The position numbers and the translations under genes are program-made. This document shows, in pieces, positions 22,385-33,920 of a DNA stretch of 64,000 nt. The notes under the pieces were generated by a model that saw only the letters and a list, made by a program, of their open reading frames with translations, was not told where the DNA came from and did no database searches. Every line of letters begins with the position of its first letter. Position 1 is the first letter of the stretch. This DNA comes from Diphasiastrum complanatum (Eukaryota > Streptophyta > Lycopodiopsida > Lycopodiales > Lycopodiaceae): positions 38,263,800 to 38,327,799 of the forward strand of contig CM055092.1 of NCBI GenBank assembly GCA_029204225.1, written 5' to 3'.

Positions 22385-22870
22385 CATTTCTTTTTGAGCT
22401 AGACCTATCTTCTGCACACCACTTTTTGACATTCAAGGCATGGATGACCGCAAAAAGCTTTTTTTCTTACGTGGTATATCTGACCTATGCATCGGTTAGT
22501 TTTTTACTTTCAAAGGCAACGGGCTGGCCCTCTTGTAAGAGAACAGCTCCAATAGTCATATCACTCGCGTCAATGTTAATGACGAACGACAAATCTAGAT
22601 CCTCTATCCTCGAGGCTGGAGCTGAGGCAATTAGAAGCTTGAGTTTCCAAAAACTCTCATCTAACTTCTCATTTCATCTTATGGGAGGACTTGGCCTACC
22701 TTTGTGACTTTTAACTCCTTTCAACATATTGTTGAGAAGCGCAACAATCTTTGAATACTCCTTTGCAAATCTATAGAAAAACACAGTGAAATCTAAGAAT
22801 GTCTTAAGTTCATGCACTGTTTGAGGGACTGGCCATTCCACTATCATCTTCACCTTTTCCTAGTCAATCT
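22385..22870 (-). pseudogene. gypsy RT end and RNase H, inverted part (element H)
   Basis: Minus-strand reading gives EWPVPQTVHELKTFLDFTVFF (RT thumb), then NIDASDMTIGAVLLQEGQPVA and a FESKKLT-type stretch with the RNase H Asp. It resembles 5473-5991 at protein level. At about 22870 it abuts the integrase of the same kind of element on the opposite strand. Confidence 0.75.
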
Positions 22871-22871
22871 T

Positions 22872-23990
22872 GATCCCAAAAGTTTTTATGTGGTCAAGTG
22901 TGTCCAATGCCAGTTGAATAAGGTAGAGCACCATAAGGCTGGTGGATTGTTGCATCCATTGGATATCTCGAACAAAAGATGGGATAGAATTTTCATGGAT
23001 TTCATGGTTGGGTTACCACGGACAAATAAACAGCATGATGCAATTTGGGTTGTGGTCGACCGTCTTACCAAATTGGCTACGTCTATTCTGGCAAAGACCA
23101 CCGCGAAGGCTTCTGATTTAGCTCAGACATTTGTAAAGCATCTGTTTAGACTTTATGGATTACCAAGTGATGTTGTGAGTGATCACGATCCGAAGTTCAC
23201 CAGTCACTTTTGGTCGGCTGTGTTTGCTAAACTAGAGATGACTCTGAGCTTGGGTTCTTCTGATCATCCTGAGATGGATGGACAGATGGAAAGAAGTAAT
23301 CAGACAATGGAACAAATGCTTCAGGCATATGTTTTCTGACGACAATCTGATTGGAAAAAGTATCTTTTATTGATCAAATTTTCCTATAATAGTAGTTAGC
23401 ATCCGGCTACCGAATATAACCCATTTATGCTTATGTACGGATTTGAGCCTAGGTCACCCATCGTAATAGAGACTCAGATAATCAAGTTTCAGAAGGTAGC
23501 GGATTTCCTACATGATATGCAGGAAATGCTACGGATTGCACATGAAAATATCTAGTGTACCAGGATAGGAACTGGCATTATGCAAATCTAAAAAGATTAC
23601 CAAGAGACTTCCAAGTGGGGGATTGGATATATTTAAAAATCTCGAAGGATTCGAGTGTAATGAGTACCGGCAAGCATTATAAACTGTCCCCTAGATATAG
23701 AGGACCGTATCAACTCTTGAAAAAGATCGGATCCTTAGCTTACCAGTTGGAGCTCCCAGAAGGATCTCAAGTGCATCCGGTATTTCACGTAAGCTAACTC
23801 AAGAAGAGTCTACATGAAGGAGAGCATCTTGGATCTAGAGATCAATTTGACCTCTTTGATGAATCATCGGGAGTATCTCGACTTGAACCTGAAAAGATCT
23901 TGGATACAAGAACCGAATGATTAAGAAATTGCATAGTTATCGAGCATTTGGTTTGATGGAAGAGATGTACAGATGATGAGGTTTCTTGGA
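22872..23990 (+). pseudogene. gypsy integrase with chromodomain-like tail (element H)
   Basis: Zinc-finger end CVQCQLNKVEHHK, then the core with all three catalytic positions: FMDFMVGLPRTNKQHDAIW, VVSDHDPKFTSHFW and HPEMDGQMERSNQ, about 35 residues apart for the last two. The C-terminal part reads LKRLPRDFQVGDWIYLKIS, HYKLSPRYRGPYQLL, GSQVHPVFHVS. Then LEPEKILDTRTE...IEHLV.WKRCTDDEVSW, a degenerate chromodomain typical of chromoviruses. Stops at 23338, about 23554 and 23795 break it. Confidence 0.85.
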
Positions 23991-24068
23991 AACAGAAAGG
24001 AAGCTTAAGGAGGAACTTTCCCAGTTTTAATTTTTAAGAATAGAACTTGAATAAGGGGGAAGAATATC

Positions 24069-24970
24069 ATGCCCATCACTGGTCTCGGGTAGCGCGTCCA
24101 CACTAGCGATCAGTAGACCAACAACCCGTAAGTTAATTATGACTATAAGGGATTTGGGGCCCTTATGTGTACATGGTCATAATTAATGGTTGTAGGCCTA
24201 AACACATGGTGGTGCAGTTGGTATGGGTCTTTCAGTGAGTCATTAGGAAACTGGATGACATGGCCCAGATAGGCTATAGAGGTGTCCAGTGAAGTGTCAC
24301 AATGCACTACTACATCTAGCCACATATTAAATGTTGATTAGGCCTTTTTTGGCATTAGCGGCAATCTATGCAAGTACACATGTAAAGTCTTGATTTGGCC
24401 AAAAGTAGAGAGTGATTTAGCTCAAGTTAGGTTAGGCCACTTACATTTTTCAAGTTGAGGTTGGGTGTGTGACTCGTCACTATGTGTTGGCATGAGAGTT
24501 AGTGACCAATCAAAAGCTAGAAATCCATCAAATTGGTCCAATCAAGCTAGGCAGCACATATATCACTCAACCAATAGGAAGAGGAGATAAAGAAGGGGTC
24601 CAATCATGTTTCACTCCCCTCTATCTCGAGTTGCTATATATATGAGTCTTAGATCATTTGTAATTAAGTTTTTTGGAGCTATTTTCTACATTTTGGAGCA
24701 TTCTTGGCCTTCTCTCTCTACTCAAGTTTTGATAGTTCGTTTCTACTTGAGAGCAAGGATTTTTCCACACTTAGCTTTTTCCTTGAAAAGTCTCCACACA
24801 TGTGAATGTATTTGTATGCATGATATATGCATGTTTTAATGTGCTCTTGCCTTAGATTTGTGAGATAGATCTAGGATTTCAATCTATGCTTGATCTTTGT
24901 GCAATCACTAGGTCTTAGGAGATCCCAATCACACTTTTGGGCACTCCCACACGTGTGAAATTCAACAATT
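24069..24970 (+). repeat. candidate 3' LTR of gypsy element H
   Basis: After the chromodomain-like tail a purine tract (AAGGGGGAAGAA, 24052-24065) is followed by a TG start (TGCCCATCACTGG). About 900 bases later the sequence reads CACACGTGTGAAATTCAACA. CCAAT-type boxes near 24505-24590 and a TATATATATGAG at about 24633 fit an LTR promoter. The right end is a guess. Confidence 0.55.
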
Positions 24971-26140
24971 TGTATTCTATTTAGCACAAGAAATAAGTTC
25001 AAATAAATGAGTCTAGTTGAATAAAACAAATTACTAATTCCATTCCACTCTACAAATTACGAATATTGGAGTTAAATTTCATGCATTAAAAAACATGTGA
25101 AAGACAATTATTATTACCAAAATAACCATACATGAATTGTCCAAGAGCACAAACATAATGGCCCAAGAACACCACAAAAATACATATAAACTAAATAAAT
25201 AAGCATGCATACTTACGATGGACTTTTGCATAAACTGACAAAGCTAGAATTCATACAAATAAATAGATAATTTATGTAGTGCAAAAAGATTAAAAAAAAA
25301 AAATTGAATCTCATTAAAGTCAAATTCAACTTACGACTAGGAGACTTACGAAATGGACATGAAAATGTCCCTCGCTGCCACTACCGTAATGAAAATGTCC
25401 CTCGCTACCACTATCGTAATGAAAAGGCCCCATATTCTCTGAGGGAGAAAGAGCAACCTTAGTGTCACTCATTGTAAGGAGTCCCTATAGAGAGACTTGC
25501 TAGAATAATGATATGGACTAGCAAGAACCATGAGAGTCCCTCTCATTGTAAGGAGTTCCTACGATGAGGCCTGCTAGAAGGATGTGTTAGGCCACTTCAA
25601 GTGCACCATCATCGTTGCAACCTCCACAACAAGAGACGCTCGTGCAACTCCATCTACGCTCTCCCCTAATGTCGAGAAGAGGCACTAATAGTCATATCAT
25701 GTGGGGGGGGGGGGGGTATCCAGAAATCCATGTATGGTGATAGGTAGTTTCTTGGAATCCCTTGGAAGGATGTTACACATCTAACTTCTCATAATAAATT
25801 CAGGTCATAATTTGAGGTCTCAGGGCAAATTAGCCATTGGGAGTCTGGAGGGGAGACCCAACACTCGAGCTTTTCGCTTCCCTTGTGGCTCTTTTTCATT
25901 TCCATATCTTTCAAAAACATGATCAAGTGTTGAAAATCGCACATCTTGTTGTAATATACCATCTCTGGAAATTCAAGATGAAGGTAGTACTACATGCAAA
26001 AGAATTGGAAGTCTGATGCTAGTAAGCAATCAAGACAAAATATAGACAATATGTCCACCTGCGTGCAAAGACAATTCTGTCTAGGATCAGAAGATCCAAA
26101 TGTCCGCTAGTAAAGTGAAACTACTACTTGTGAGAGAACC
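24971..26140. other. no gene seen; AT-rich spacer
   Basis: No coding motif on either strand. It holds a 30-bp tandem repeat (25359-25430) and a run of 14 G at 25703-25716. Confidence 0.5.
25359..25430. repeat. 30-bp tandem repeat
   Basis: ATGAAAATGTCCCTCGCT begins at 25359 and 25389, with a third partial start ATGAAAAGGCCCC at 25419. The units differ at two or three bases. Confidence 0.85.
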
Positions 26141-26496
26141 GTGTTTCTTTCACGCCAACGCACTGTGTGGATTCGCATGTAGTTCTTGAAGAGATTCAGA
26201 GAAAATTAATATAGATTATTTTCTTGTTGAGTCTGATCTTGGATGTTGAATTCTCATGCTGATATTTCATACGCCTGAGTTTTTTTTGTTCAGTTGAATT
26301 TCGCAATTTGGTTGAAACTAAGTCGAATGCTGTATTAATTTTCGTAAACGTAGATAAGTAGTGACTGGCTACACTCTGGAGGACTGTAGGAGTGATTCAG
26401 CTGGTAGTGCCCAGCGATTACATCTGAAATCCATCCGAGCTGAGAGAAAGAGTTGTGTCGGATTTGCCTTCGCGAATCGTGACTGATTCTCATTAG

Positions 26497-26558
26497 TGGT
26501 ATCAGAGCACATCACGATCGAATTCATTTCCATCGTTAGTCATCAGTGGTATCAAAGC
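26497..26558 (+). promoter_or_regulatory. duplicated primer binding site (copia element I)
   Basis: TGGTATCAGAGC at 26497-26508 and TGGTATCAAAGC at 26547-26558, each inside a longer shared word (CATTAGTGGTATCAGAGCA against CATCAGTGGTATCAAAGCA). The preceding 26140-26494 is probably the 5' LTR, whose left end is not fixed. Gag starts about 100 bases downstream. Confidence 0.8.
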
Positions 26559-26661
26559 AGGTTATCCTGTCATATTCTGACATAGCCAATAAGCTAGCAG
26601 ATCTAGGAGGCCAAGCATTCAGACGAACAACCATCAATGAGGAAACAAACTCCAAGAAGCA

Positions 26662-27728
26662 ATGGCTTCAATCAGCAGTATGCAGAGCAAGATCTGCACT
26701 ATACTTGATTCTTTAGGATCTAACTTTCTAGCCTGGAAATTAAGACATCTTTGATACTCAAGGGTGAAGGACTCTTCCCCTGGGTGGATGGCACAAAAGA
26801 AATGCCTACGACAACAGACAAGGAGCTACGCGAATGGAGGGAGAAAAAAAACAAGGCAGTAGCCTTGCTATCATCTTCCATTGAAGATAGTCTCACACTT
26901 GACCTGTTTACACTCTCCAAAGGTAAGGAGATGTGGGATGCATTACTCACCAGATTTCAGACAAAATCAGGTAGTCAGATCATGATGCTGGAAGATCAGC
27001 TGACGAATTTGCAGTGGGATGGAAAAGACCTCACCTCTTTCGTAAGAAACATGAAGTATGTTTCTGTCACTACATAACTCTGGAGTAGAGAACACTGTAT
27101 CAGTTGAGAAGCAACTCACGTACTTGTTGAGAGCCTTACCCAGATCTTTCCAGATGACATGAACCCTGCTCGCGAAAGATCCTGCCATGAACCTCAAAAA
27201 GGCAATTGTCGAGATTCGAGAGGAAGTCGAGGCCAAAAAACATCTTGATCACAAAGATGGTTCTGACTAGGCCCTCTAAGGCAACAGAGAAAAATCCAAG
27301 AAACAATCCAAGCCTAAGAGGGAGTCGAATCAGAGGTAGGATCGTGACCAACAAGTAGAGGGGACAACAAGAGCAACTGGAAGACCAAAGGGAGGTCAAA
27401 ATGACAAGATACAGACAATAAGACCTGCGTGAGACGTAGAAGAGACGGACATACAGTTGATACATGCTGGTTCAATCCCAAGATTGAGTGTATCCATTGC
27501 CACAAATAGGATCATACAGCCATGGATTGTCGCTAGAACCCAAGAAACAAGTCAACACAGAACAGACAGGAGAACAACAATAGTTCATCCTATGTCGAGG
27601 AGCCTGAGAGCTCGAAAATGGACGAAGAAAAAACGAATAGAAATTGTTTGACTGCCTACATCTGTGAGAATGTGTGTGCAACATCAACATCTGACACACA
27701 CGAGGTGATCCTGGATTCAAGAGCCACC
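26662..27728 (+). pseudogene. copia gag (element I)
   Basis: ATG at 26662 gives a gag start with SNFLAWKLRHL. After a shift, ILKGEGLFPWVDGTKE, WREKKNKAVALLSSSIEDSL and KEMWDALLTRFQTKSGSQIM follow, the UBN2-type gag pattern. A basic segment and a zinc knuckle with an in-frame stop (CIHCHK, stop, DHTAMDC) lie at 27488-27533. The frame reaches the protease (VILDSRAT, with DSG changed to DSR) and is cut there by a MITE at 27729. Confidence 0.8.
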
Positions 27729-28103
27729 ATTAGAGGAGTTTTGAGCTCCCAAAAGACCCTTTAAGAATTCGTGCAAGATGTAGATTATATTATTAATATT
27801 TATAGCACTAATATTTTTGACTTGCCATAACTTTTTATTCATAGCTCAAAAGTATGTCATCTAACATATCATTGGAAAGCCCTTGTTAAGCACTTTCTAA
27901 TGCATTAAACTTTGCTAAATTTGGACTTACCAATAAAAAGTTATGCCATTTTTAGTGTGGAATCAAAATGTAGACTCAAAAAGTTACGTTACATAGATTT
28001 CAAATTTGAGTGTTTTGATTGGTCCATGTGTAAGAAAAAATTGAGAAAAAATATAAAAAGAATCTCTACAAAGGGTCTTTTTTGGATTTAGAACTCCTCT
28101 AAT
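27729..28103. mobile_element. MITE with about 34-bp terminal inverted repeats
   Basis: The 375-bp insert begins ATTAGAGGAGTTTTGAGC and ends with the inverse of ATTAGAGGAGTTCTAAAT. The two ends match at about 27 of 34 positions, the first 12 perfectly, and both reach AGACCCTTT. A second internal inverted pair (CATAACTTTTTATT near 27824 and its inverse near 27933) makes the whole insert fold. It is AT-rich with no ORF. It splits the copia protease at the Asp site. A clear target duplication could not be read, so the superfamily is open. Confidence 0.8.
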
Positions 28104-29517
28104 GCTCGCACTTCGTGACATCAAGACGAATCATGTCTGATTTCAGAAGTGCACATCCCTCAAGATTCATAGTTCTTGGAGATGGATCTAGACATCAAGT
28201 GAGCGATATTGGTTCCCTATGGCTCAACACCAATGGAAGAGACAAACGACTCAAAGATGTTCTGTTCGTGCCAACTCTACAGCAAGACTTGCTCTCTGTA
28301 GCAAGAATAGCAGATGCAGGGATGCATGTGACATTTTCTAACGAAACATGCAACGTGATTGACGCCAGTACTAGCACTCTCATAGCTCAAGGCAAAAGGA
28401 AAGACAACCTATATCATCTGAAGGTACACCTACCTGCATATTAGATGCATCAGACTTATGACGACTCGCCAGACACTCTGTGGCACAAAAGACTCTGCCA
28501 CATGAACTCAATGACACTTTACCAGGCAAGCCATCATGGAGCGATAACATAGGTTAGCATCTCGAATGCAACCAGTTCGACCACCTGTGATGCATGTTTG
28601 AAAGACAAGATGTTGCACACTCCATTCGTCAAAGACTCCTATAGAACGACAAAGATTCTGGAGCTAGTGCACTCTGACATCTGCGGACCATTCAACGTGA
28701 TCTCAGTAGGAGGTTCAAAATATTATATAGCCTTCATTGATGATTATAGCAAGTTTGTCAGAGTGTACTTTATTCAGAATAAATTTGAAGTGCTCGATAA
28801 ATTCATAGAATATGTGAATTGGGCTGAGAGATGTACAGGAAGCAAGGTGAAACAGATCAGAACAGATCGAGGTGGCGAATATATCTCAAATCGCTTCATT
28901 GACTTCTGCAATAATCGTGGCATCCTTCACAGAAGAAATAGCCTACACATCGCAACACAATGGTGTTGCTGAACGAAAGAACAAGATCCTAATGGAAGCA
29001 GCCAGATGCATGATGGCCTACTCGAAAGCTCCAAAGGCACTGTGGGCTGAAGCAGTAGCTATAGCCGCATACATCCAAAATAGGACAGACAAGTCTGGTG
29101 TTCCTCACACGACACCACATGAGCTATGGTGGGGTAGAAAGCCCAACCAGTATCACGTCAGAATCTCTGGCTATGCAGCATATGCACATATTCCTGATAA
29201 GCTTTGAAAGAAGCTTGATGAGAAAGCCGAGCAGGGATTTCTAGTAGGTTATGACAACAATTCGTCATACCACAGAGTCTACATGCCAGACACGAACACT
29301 GTGAATACAGTGAGGGATGTCAAATTCGATGAGAGTAGGACTATACCCAACGAAGATCCTGTTAGCTACAAAGTTTTGGAGAGACAGTACTATGACCTAC
29401 TGCCAGTGATAGAGGGAGAAGCAGACGAACACGAAAACGAAGATTTTTGTGTCGTCTGCCATTCGAGCGACGAATCAGATTCGAGAGGCAACCTACCATC
29501 GCAATTTCTGTAAACCA
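28104..29517 (+). pseudogene. copia protease end and integrase (element I)
   Basis: The protease continues after the MITE (HFVTSRRIMSDFRSAHP). Then the pre-integrase zinc site (LWHKRLCHMN ... CDACLKDKM) and the integrase core: VHSDICGPFN, RTDRGGEYIS and, one frame away, HNGVAERKNKILMEAARCMM, covering the Asp, Asp and Glu. The C-terminal part runs to ALWAEAVAIAAYIQNRTDKSG and GFLVGYDNNSSYHRVYMPD. Stops and shifts at 28441, about 28550, about 28945 and 29205 disable it. Confidence 0.85.
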
Positions 29518-29519
29518 AG

Positions 29520-29960
29520 ATGGTTCCGGACTGAGCAGAGAAGACAATGACAAAGGCATAGCTGTTCCAGGAGGATCTCCCAGAAGGTTACCAAGACCAC
29601 GAAGAGTGCCAACAAGATATGTGTCAGGTAGCTTGGCTTCCACATCAGAAGAATTCTGTGGGTTCAGTGGCGAACCACAGACATTTGAGGAGGCGATTGA
29701 AAGTCCAAAAAAGGACAGATGGATCCAAGCCATGAACAAAGAGATGGAGTCCATGAGGAAGAACCAGGTATGGACGTTGGAGCCATTACCGCATAAGCAC
29801 AAGACTGTCAAATGCAAATGGGTTTTCCAGCTCAAATACGGACTAGACGGGAATGTATCGAAATACAAGGCAAGACTGGTAGTGAAGGGTTCTCTCAGAG
29901 ATACAGTATTGACTATCTAGAAACCTTCTCTCCTGTCATCAAACATTCGTCCCTAGGTCA
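29520..29960 (+). pseudogene. copia RT, first copy of duplicated block
   Basis: RPRRVPTRYVSGSLAS, EEFCGFSGEPQTFEEAIESP, KDRWIQAMNKEMESMRKNQ and KCKWVFQLKYGLDGNVSKYK form the linker and first RT blocks. A missing T near 29892 (compare GTGAAGGGTTCTCTC here with GCGAAGGGTTTCTCTC in the second copy) shifts the frame. The copy stops at about 29955 (CAAACATTCGTCCCTA). Confidence 0.85.
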
Positions 29961-30262
29961 TAAAGCACAGACAGACTGGGCAAATTGGGCCACTGATAGA
30001 CTCTGCTCACAGGTGAGACAGATGGCAGAAACAGATAGATAGATCTAGAGCAGGCTAAAGGAGGCTGGAACACGGCTATCTAACGGGCCACAGGCAGAAC
30101 AGAACATAGAATGGGATGGGTCGCTATTTGCAGGGCAGCAATCAGGTTAGGGCAGGGAACATAGGAAGGAGAGAGGGCGTGGCCAGACAGGAATCGTGGC
30201 CAGAGAAGGAAGATGAGCCGAACAGGAGGAGGGAGCCGCTAACAGAGATTTAGCGCATTCAG
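29961..30262 (+). other. purine-rich spacer between RT copies
   Basis: About 300 bases rich in G and A with no RT motif, between the two copies of the RT N-terminal block. It does not match normal copia pol at this place. No gene seen. Confidence 0.5.
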
Positions 30263-31044
30263 ATGGCCGTGGACCAGGACTTGAGCATGCAAACAATGAG
30301 GAAATCCGTAGACATGGAGAGAGGGAGGCCACGAGGCAGATTCGCAGATAAAGAGTGGCCACAAGGTACAAGACCACAAAGAGCGCCAACAAGATATGTG
30401 CCAGACAGCTCAGCTTCCACATCAAAAAAATTTTGTGGGTTCAGTGGTGAACCACAAACATTCGAGGAGGCGATTGAAAGTCCAGAAAAGGACAGATGGA
30501 TCCAAGCCATGAACGAAGAGATGGAGTCCATGAAGAAGAACCAGGTATGGACATTGGAGCCATTACCACATAAGCGCAACACTATCAAATGCAAATGGGT
30601 CTTCAAGCTCAAATACGGACCAGATGGGAATGTGACGAAATACAAGGCAAGACTGGTAGCGAAGGGTTTCTCTCAGAGATACGGTATTGACTATTCTGAA
30701 ACCTTCTCTCCTGTCATCAAACATTCATCCCTACGTCTATTATTTGCATATGCAGCAACTTATGACCTCAGGATCCACATTGTGGATGAGAAGATGGCCT
30801 TCTTACATGGCGAACTAGATGAAGAGGTCTACATGGATCAACCCCCAGGATTCATCTCGAATTCACTTCCTGACTATGTATGCAGAATGCATAGAAGCAA
30901 CTATGGTCTGAAGCAGTCAGCCCGACAATGGTACAAGAAGAAAGATCAAGCCCTGAAATCATTAGGATTCAAGTCTCTGTTGGCTGACTCCAATGTGTAT
31001 GTTAGAATTATAGATGGGCAGATCATCATAGTGGTTGGATTAAC
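30263..31044 (+). pseudogene. copia RT, second copy, truncated before the catalytic site
   Basis: An open frame repeats the first block (FCGFSGEPQTFEEAIESPEK, KCKWVFKLKYGPDGNVTKYK, VAKGFSQRYGIDYSETFSP) and goes on: LRLLFAYAATYDLRIHIVDE, LHGELDEEVYMDQPPGF, SNYGLKQSARQWYKK, SNVYVRIIDGQIIIVV. The expected YVDD site should come next, but from about 31040 the sequence is gypsy gag. It is therefore catalytically dead though long and open. Confidence 0.85.
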
Positions 31045-31962
31045 CTCAAAGACGCTCTTATCAAGCATTTTACACCATCCAAACTAACTCAAAGCTCATT
31101 CATACAAATCACTCACATCAAGATGCGTCGTGAAGAGTCTATTAGGAGCTACATTGAGCGTTTCAAACGTCTCAAGGTTGAATGTGTCGATGACATTATC
31201 ATCGAACGTATGGCCATCAAATTGTTCCTAGTTGGACTCCCAAAAAGTATTCGCCATGAACTGAAACCAGTTGATCTTTATGATCAACTTAAGGATGTAA
31301 TGACTGATGCCATTCGTGAAGAATACGAGGGGTCCGATGAGGACTTTGATAACCATGAAAAGAAATCCAAGCATCCCGAACATCTTTATAATCCAAAACC
31401 TAAGAATACTGCCCAATCTTCTGACATCCTACATCAAATGAAAACCTGGCAGAATGCTCAACAAATTCTCATGGAAAACTCACTACCGATTTCCAAAACG
31501 CTATGAAGAATATTGATAACAAATTATTTCTGGCAAGAGAAAATATCTGGTGTTCTATCTGTTCACAGAATCACACTACTAATGAGTGCTCCCAACTGAA
31601 AACCCATTTTTCGTTAGCACCCAGACCCATGTATCGACAATACTACCCTTTCAATCCACAACAACCCATGCCATGACCATGAGTGTATCAACCATGACCA
31701 ATTGCACCCAATTAGTTCCAACTACGACAACAGTTTGTCATTAATCAACCTGTTCCACAACAAGCTGTCCATTTTATTGATCCAAATTCCATAGATCCAG
31801 CAACTTATTATGTGGAAGACACTACTCAACCAGGATACTCATCTGAGACAGTAGTATATTATTTGTATGATCCTAATGCTCAAGTGGTTTACCCAAATGC
31901 CCCAACCTATGATCCTAATTAAGTTGTGTTTGCAATGTTTGTGTAGTATAAAAGGTGGTCTA
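31045..31962 (+). pseudogene. gypsy gag fragment (element J)
   Basis: LKDALIKHFTPSKL, SYIERFKRLKVEC, IKLFLVGLPKSIRHELKPV and AIREEYEGSDED match the gag class seen at 14469 and 60693. A knuckle WCSICSQNHTTNEC lies at about 31550-31590, then a Pro/Gln/Tyr-rich tail with stops. It begins abruptly inside copia RT and is ended by a copia LTR at 31963. Confidence 0.8.
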
Positions 31963-32078
31963 TGTTAAACAATCAAATATGCAACATCAAGCATTCACCA
32001 TAAGCAATCACCAAGTAGGGAGGCGGAAGAAGAACACGAAGTATCACTCTATCACCCTTACTTCATGCTGAATATAAT
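31963..32078 (-). repeat. truncated 3' LTR of copia element K
   Basis: The plus strand starts TGTTAAACAATCAAATATGC, as does 34582, and matches it for about 115 bases. The half that should follow the polypurine tract is missing. Confidence 0.85.
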
Positions 32079-32830
32079 ATCTTGATCTTATAAGCTCTCC
32101 CTGCTCACTTGATTTGGGACTATCTCCCTTATTAGCATCACTTGTTACTGACAAGTACCACTTAGGCACTCTCCTAGGAGTCTCATTATTAACCCTATCT
32201 TTTTCCATTGGCTCTTCCATATCGACATCAACTTCTTTCTTCACATGTACTTTAGCTTTATCATCAAAAGAATCAATTGTCAATTTTATTTGGTCATTTT
32301 GACCTATATCATCAAAAGTAGCATCTCTGGAAATCACGATCTTTTGTGCATCTGTGTCATACATCCTGTATGCCTTGGCTCTTTCATCATATCCAAGGAA
32401 AGTACACTTAATAGCTTTTACATCCATCTTCTTTTGTTTTTCATCAGGCACATGAGCGTAAGCATCACAACCAAATACTCGTAAATGAGAAACATTAGAT
32501 TTCTTTCCAGTAAAAGCTTCGTAAGGTGTCTTACCCTCCATGGACTTCGTAGGACAGCGATTCAAGATATGAGTACCAAGTACATATTGCATATTGCTTA
32601 TCTGTTTTATCTTCTCGCTAGCTAACTTCACTGGTACCACTCCAACTCCTTTAACAGATAGCAATTTGCCATCGACTTGTCCAAGTTCATCACCATTGTG
32701 AGTTTCCTTGAGTTCTAAAAACCACATCTTTCCTTGAAGTCATGTGCTTGGATGCACTACTATCAGTGTACCAAGTATCTTTGGCTTCATCACTTGTCAT
32801 TAATGCTATAATGAATAAGTTTGAACTCTC
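32079..32830 (-). pseudogene. collapsed copia protease/integrase remnant (element K)
   Basis: The minus strand shows DTWYTDSSASKHMT, the protease site with DSS for DSG, near 32770-32810. In the frame 32044-32727, a pre-integrase piece (EKIKQISNMQYVLGTHI) joins directly to the integrase C-terminus (NRCPTKSMEGKTPYEAF, LRVFGCDAYAHVPDEK, CTFLGYDERAKAYRMYD). Most of the pre-integrase domain and the whole catalytic core are deleted in frame. It then runs through a PKWYLSV linker into the 3' LTR, with RT and RNase H deleted. Confidence 0.85.
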
Positions 32831-32939
32831 ACCTGTATCATCTTGATCATCATTATATTGATGTTGACCAGCATAGTTGTCTTCATAATAATCATTATCA
32901 AATTGATGTTGATTAGCATAATTGTCAGCTTGCCATTTG

Positions 32940-33840
32940 CCTCTTCTTTGTTTTATCTGTTTTTGTTTCTTAAAGCATTCACGCTCCCAATGGCCAGGTT
33001 TATTGCAATACCTACAATTTCTAGATTTATTTGTCTGGAATAGTCACGTCCTTGACCTCGACCTTGATTCCAATTGTCTCAATTCGGACTATCATTGACT
33101 TGCTTATGAAATTGTTGAACTAATCTCCGGCTTGAGTTTCCTCCTCTCGATTGATACCTTCCACGACCAAATCTTATGTCTCATCCTCTAACTACAAGAG
33201 CTTGATCATAGCCCATGTTACGATGATTTAAGTTCTCTTGACGTTGCTCTTCCTGCAAAAGCAATCCACCTTTTTCTTCATAGGTTGGAAGATTTTCTCT
33301 TGTGGCTATACTCGTCACAAACATCTGATGTGACTCACTTAGACTATTCAATGTCAATTGCATGATCTCACAATCCTTATTCGCTCTCCAATTGTTGCTA
33401 ATTGGTCACGAATCTCTTTGATCTTCAGTATGTGATCATCAATAGTTGCACCATCATCCATCCACAATGTATGCAACTTCGTCTTCAGAAATAGTATTCG
33501 AGATGTGTTTGTCATTTCAAACAATGCTTTCAATGTATCTCACGCCTTTTTGGTCCTTCTGAATCCAAAATGTAGGGAATAATTGCATCTCTAACTGGTA
33601 AGTTGATGACATTCTGTGTTTTCCATTTTCTCCTATCAAATGTCCACTAATCTTCTTCAATGAATGGCCTTGTCTCTTCACCTGTCATGATCTCCCATAG
33701 CTCCTTTTCCATCAAAATATTCTTCAGTTTGAATTTCCAAACTGCATAGCTGCTGGCTCCTTCCAATTTGCTTGACTCATTGAGGACACTCTCGCTTAGA
33801 GTTGTGGATAGATGAGTCCGGATCAAAAAAAAAAATGGCT
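32940..33840 (-). pseudogene. copia gag (element K)
   Basis: SESVLNESSKLEGASSYAVW, KFKLKNILMEKELWEIMTG near 33660-33780 is the gag start. LNSLSESHQMFVTSIATREN (33181-33363) is the UBN2 middle. The zinc knuckle CRYCNKPGHWEREC lies near 32960-33010. Several frame shifts lie between these parts. Confidence 0.8.
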
Positions 33841-33920
33841 CAGTTTGAGCACACAACTTGTCAAATTTTATCATGCCACAGAACCATATAATAATTGTAC
33901 ACCTTATATCAGAACGACAC

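Noticed and set aside
22426-22707. Plus-strand 93-codon frame
   Set aside because: It is the shadow of the minus-strand gypsy RNase H.
25703-25716. G14 run as a quadruplex switch
   Set aside because: A single uninterrupted homopolymer without further structure or gene context.
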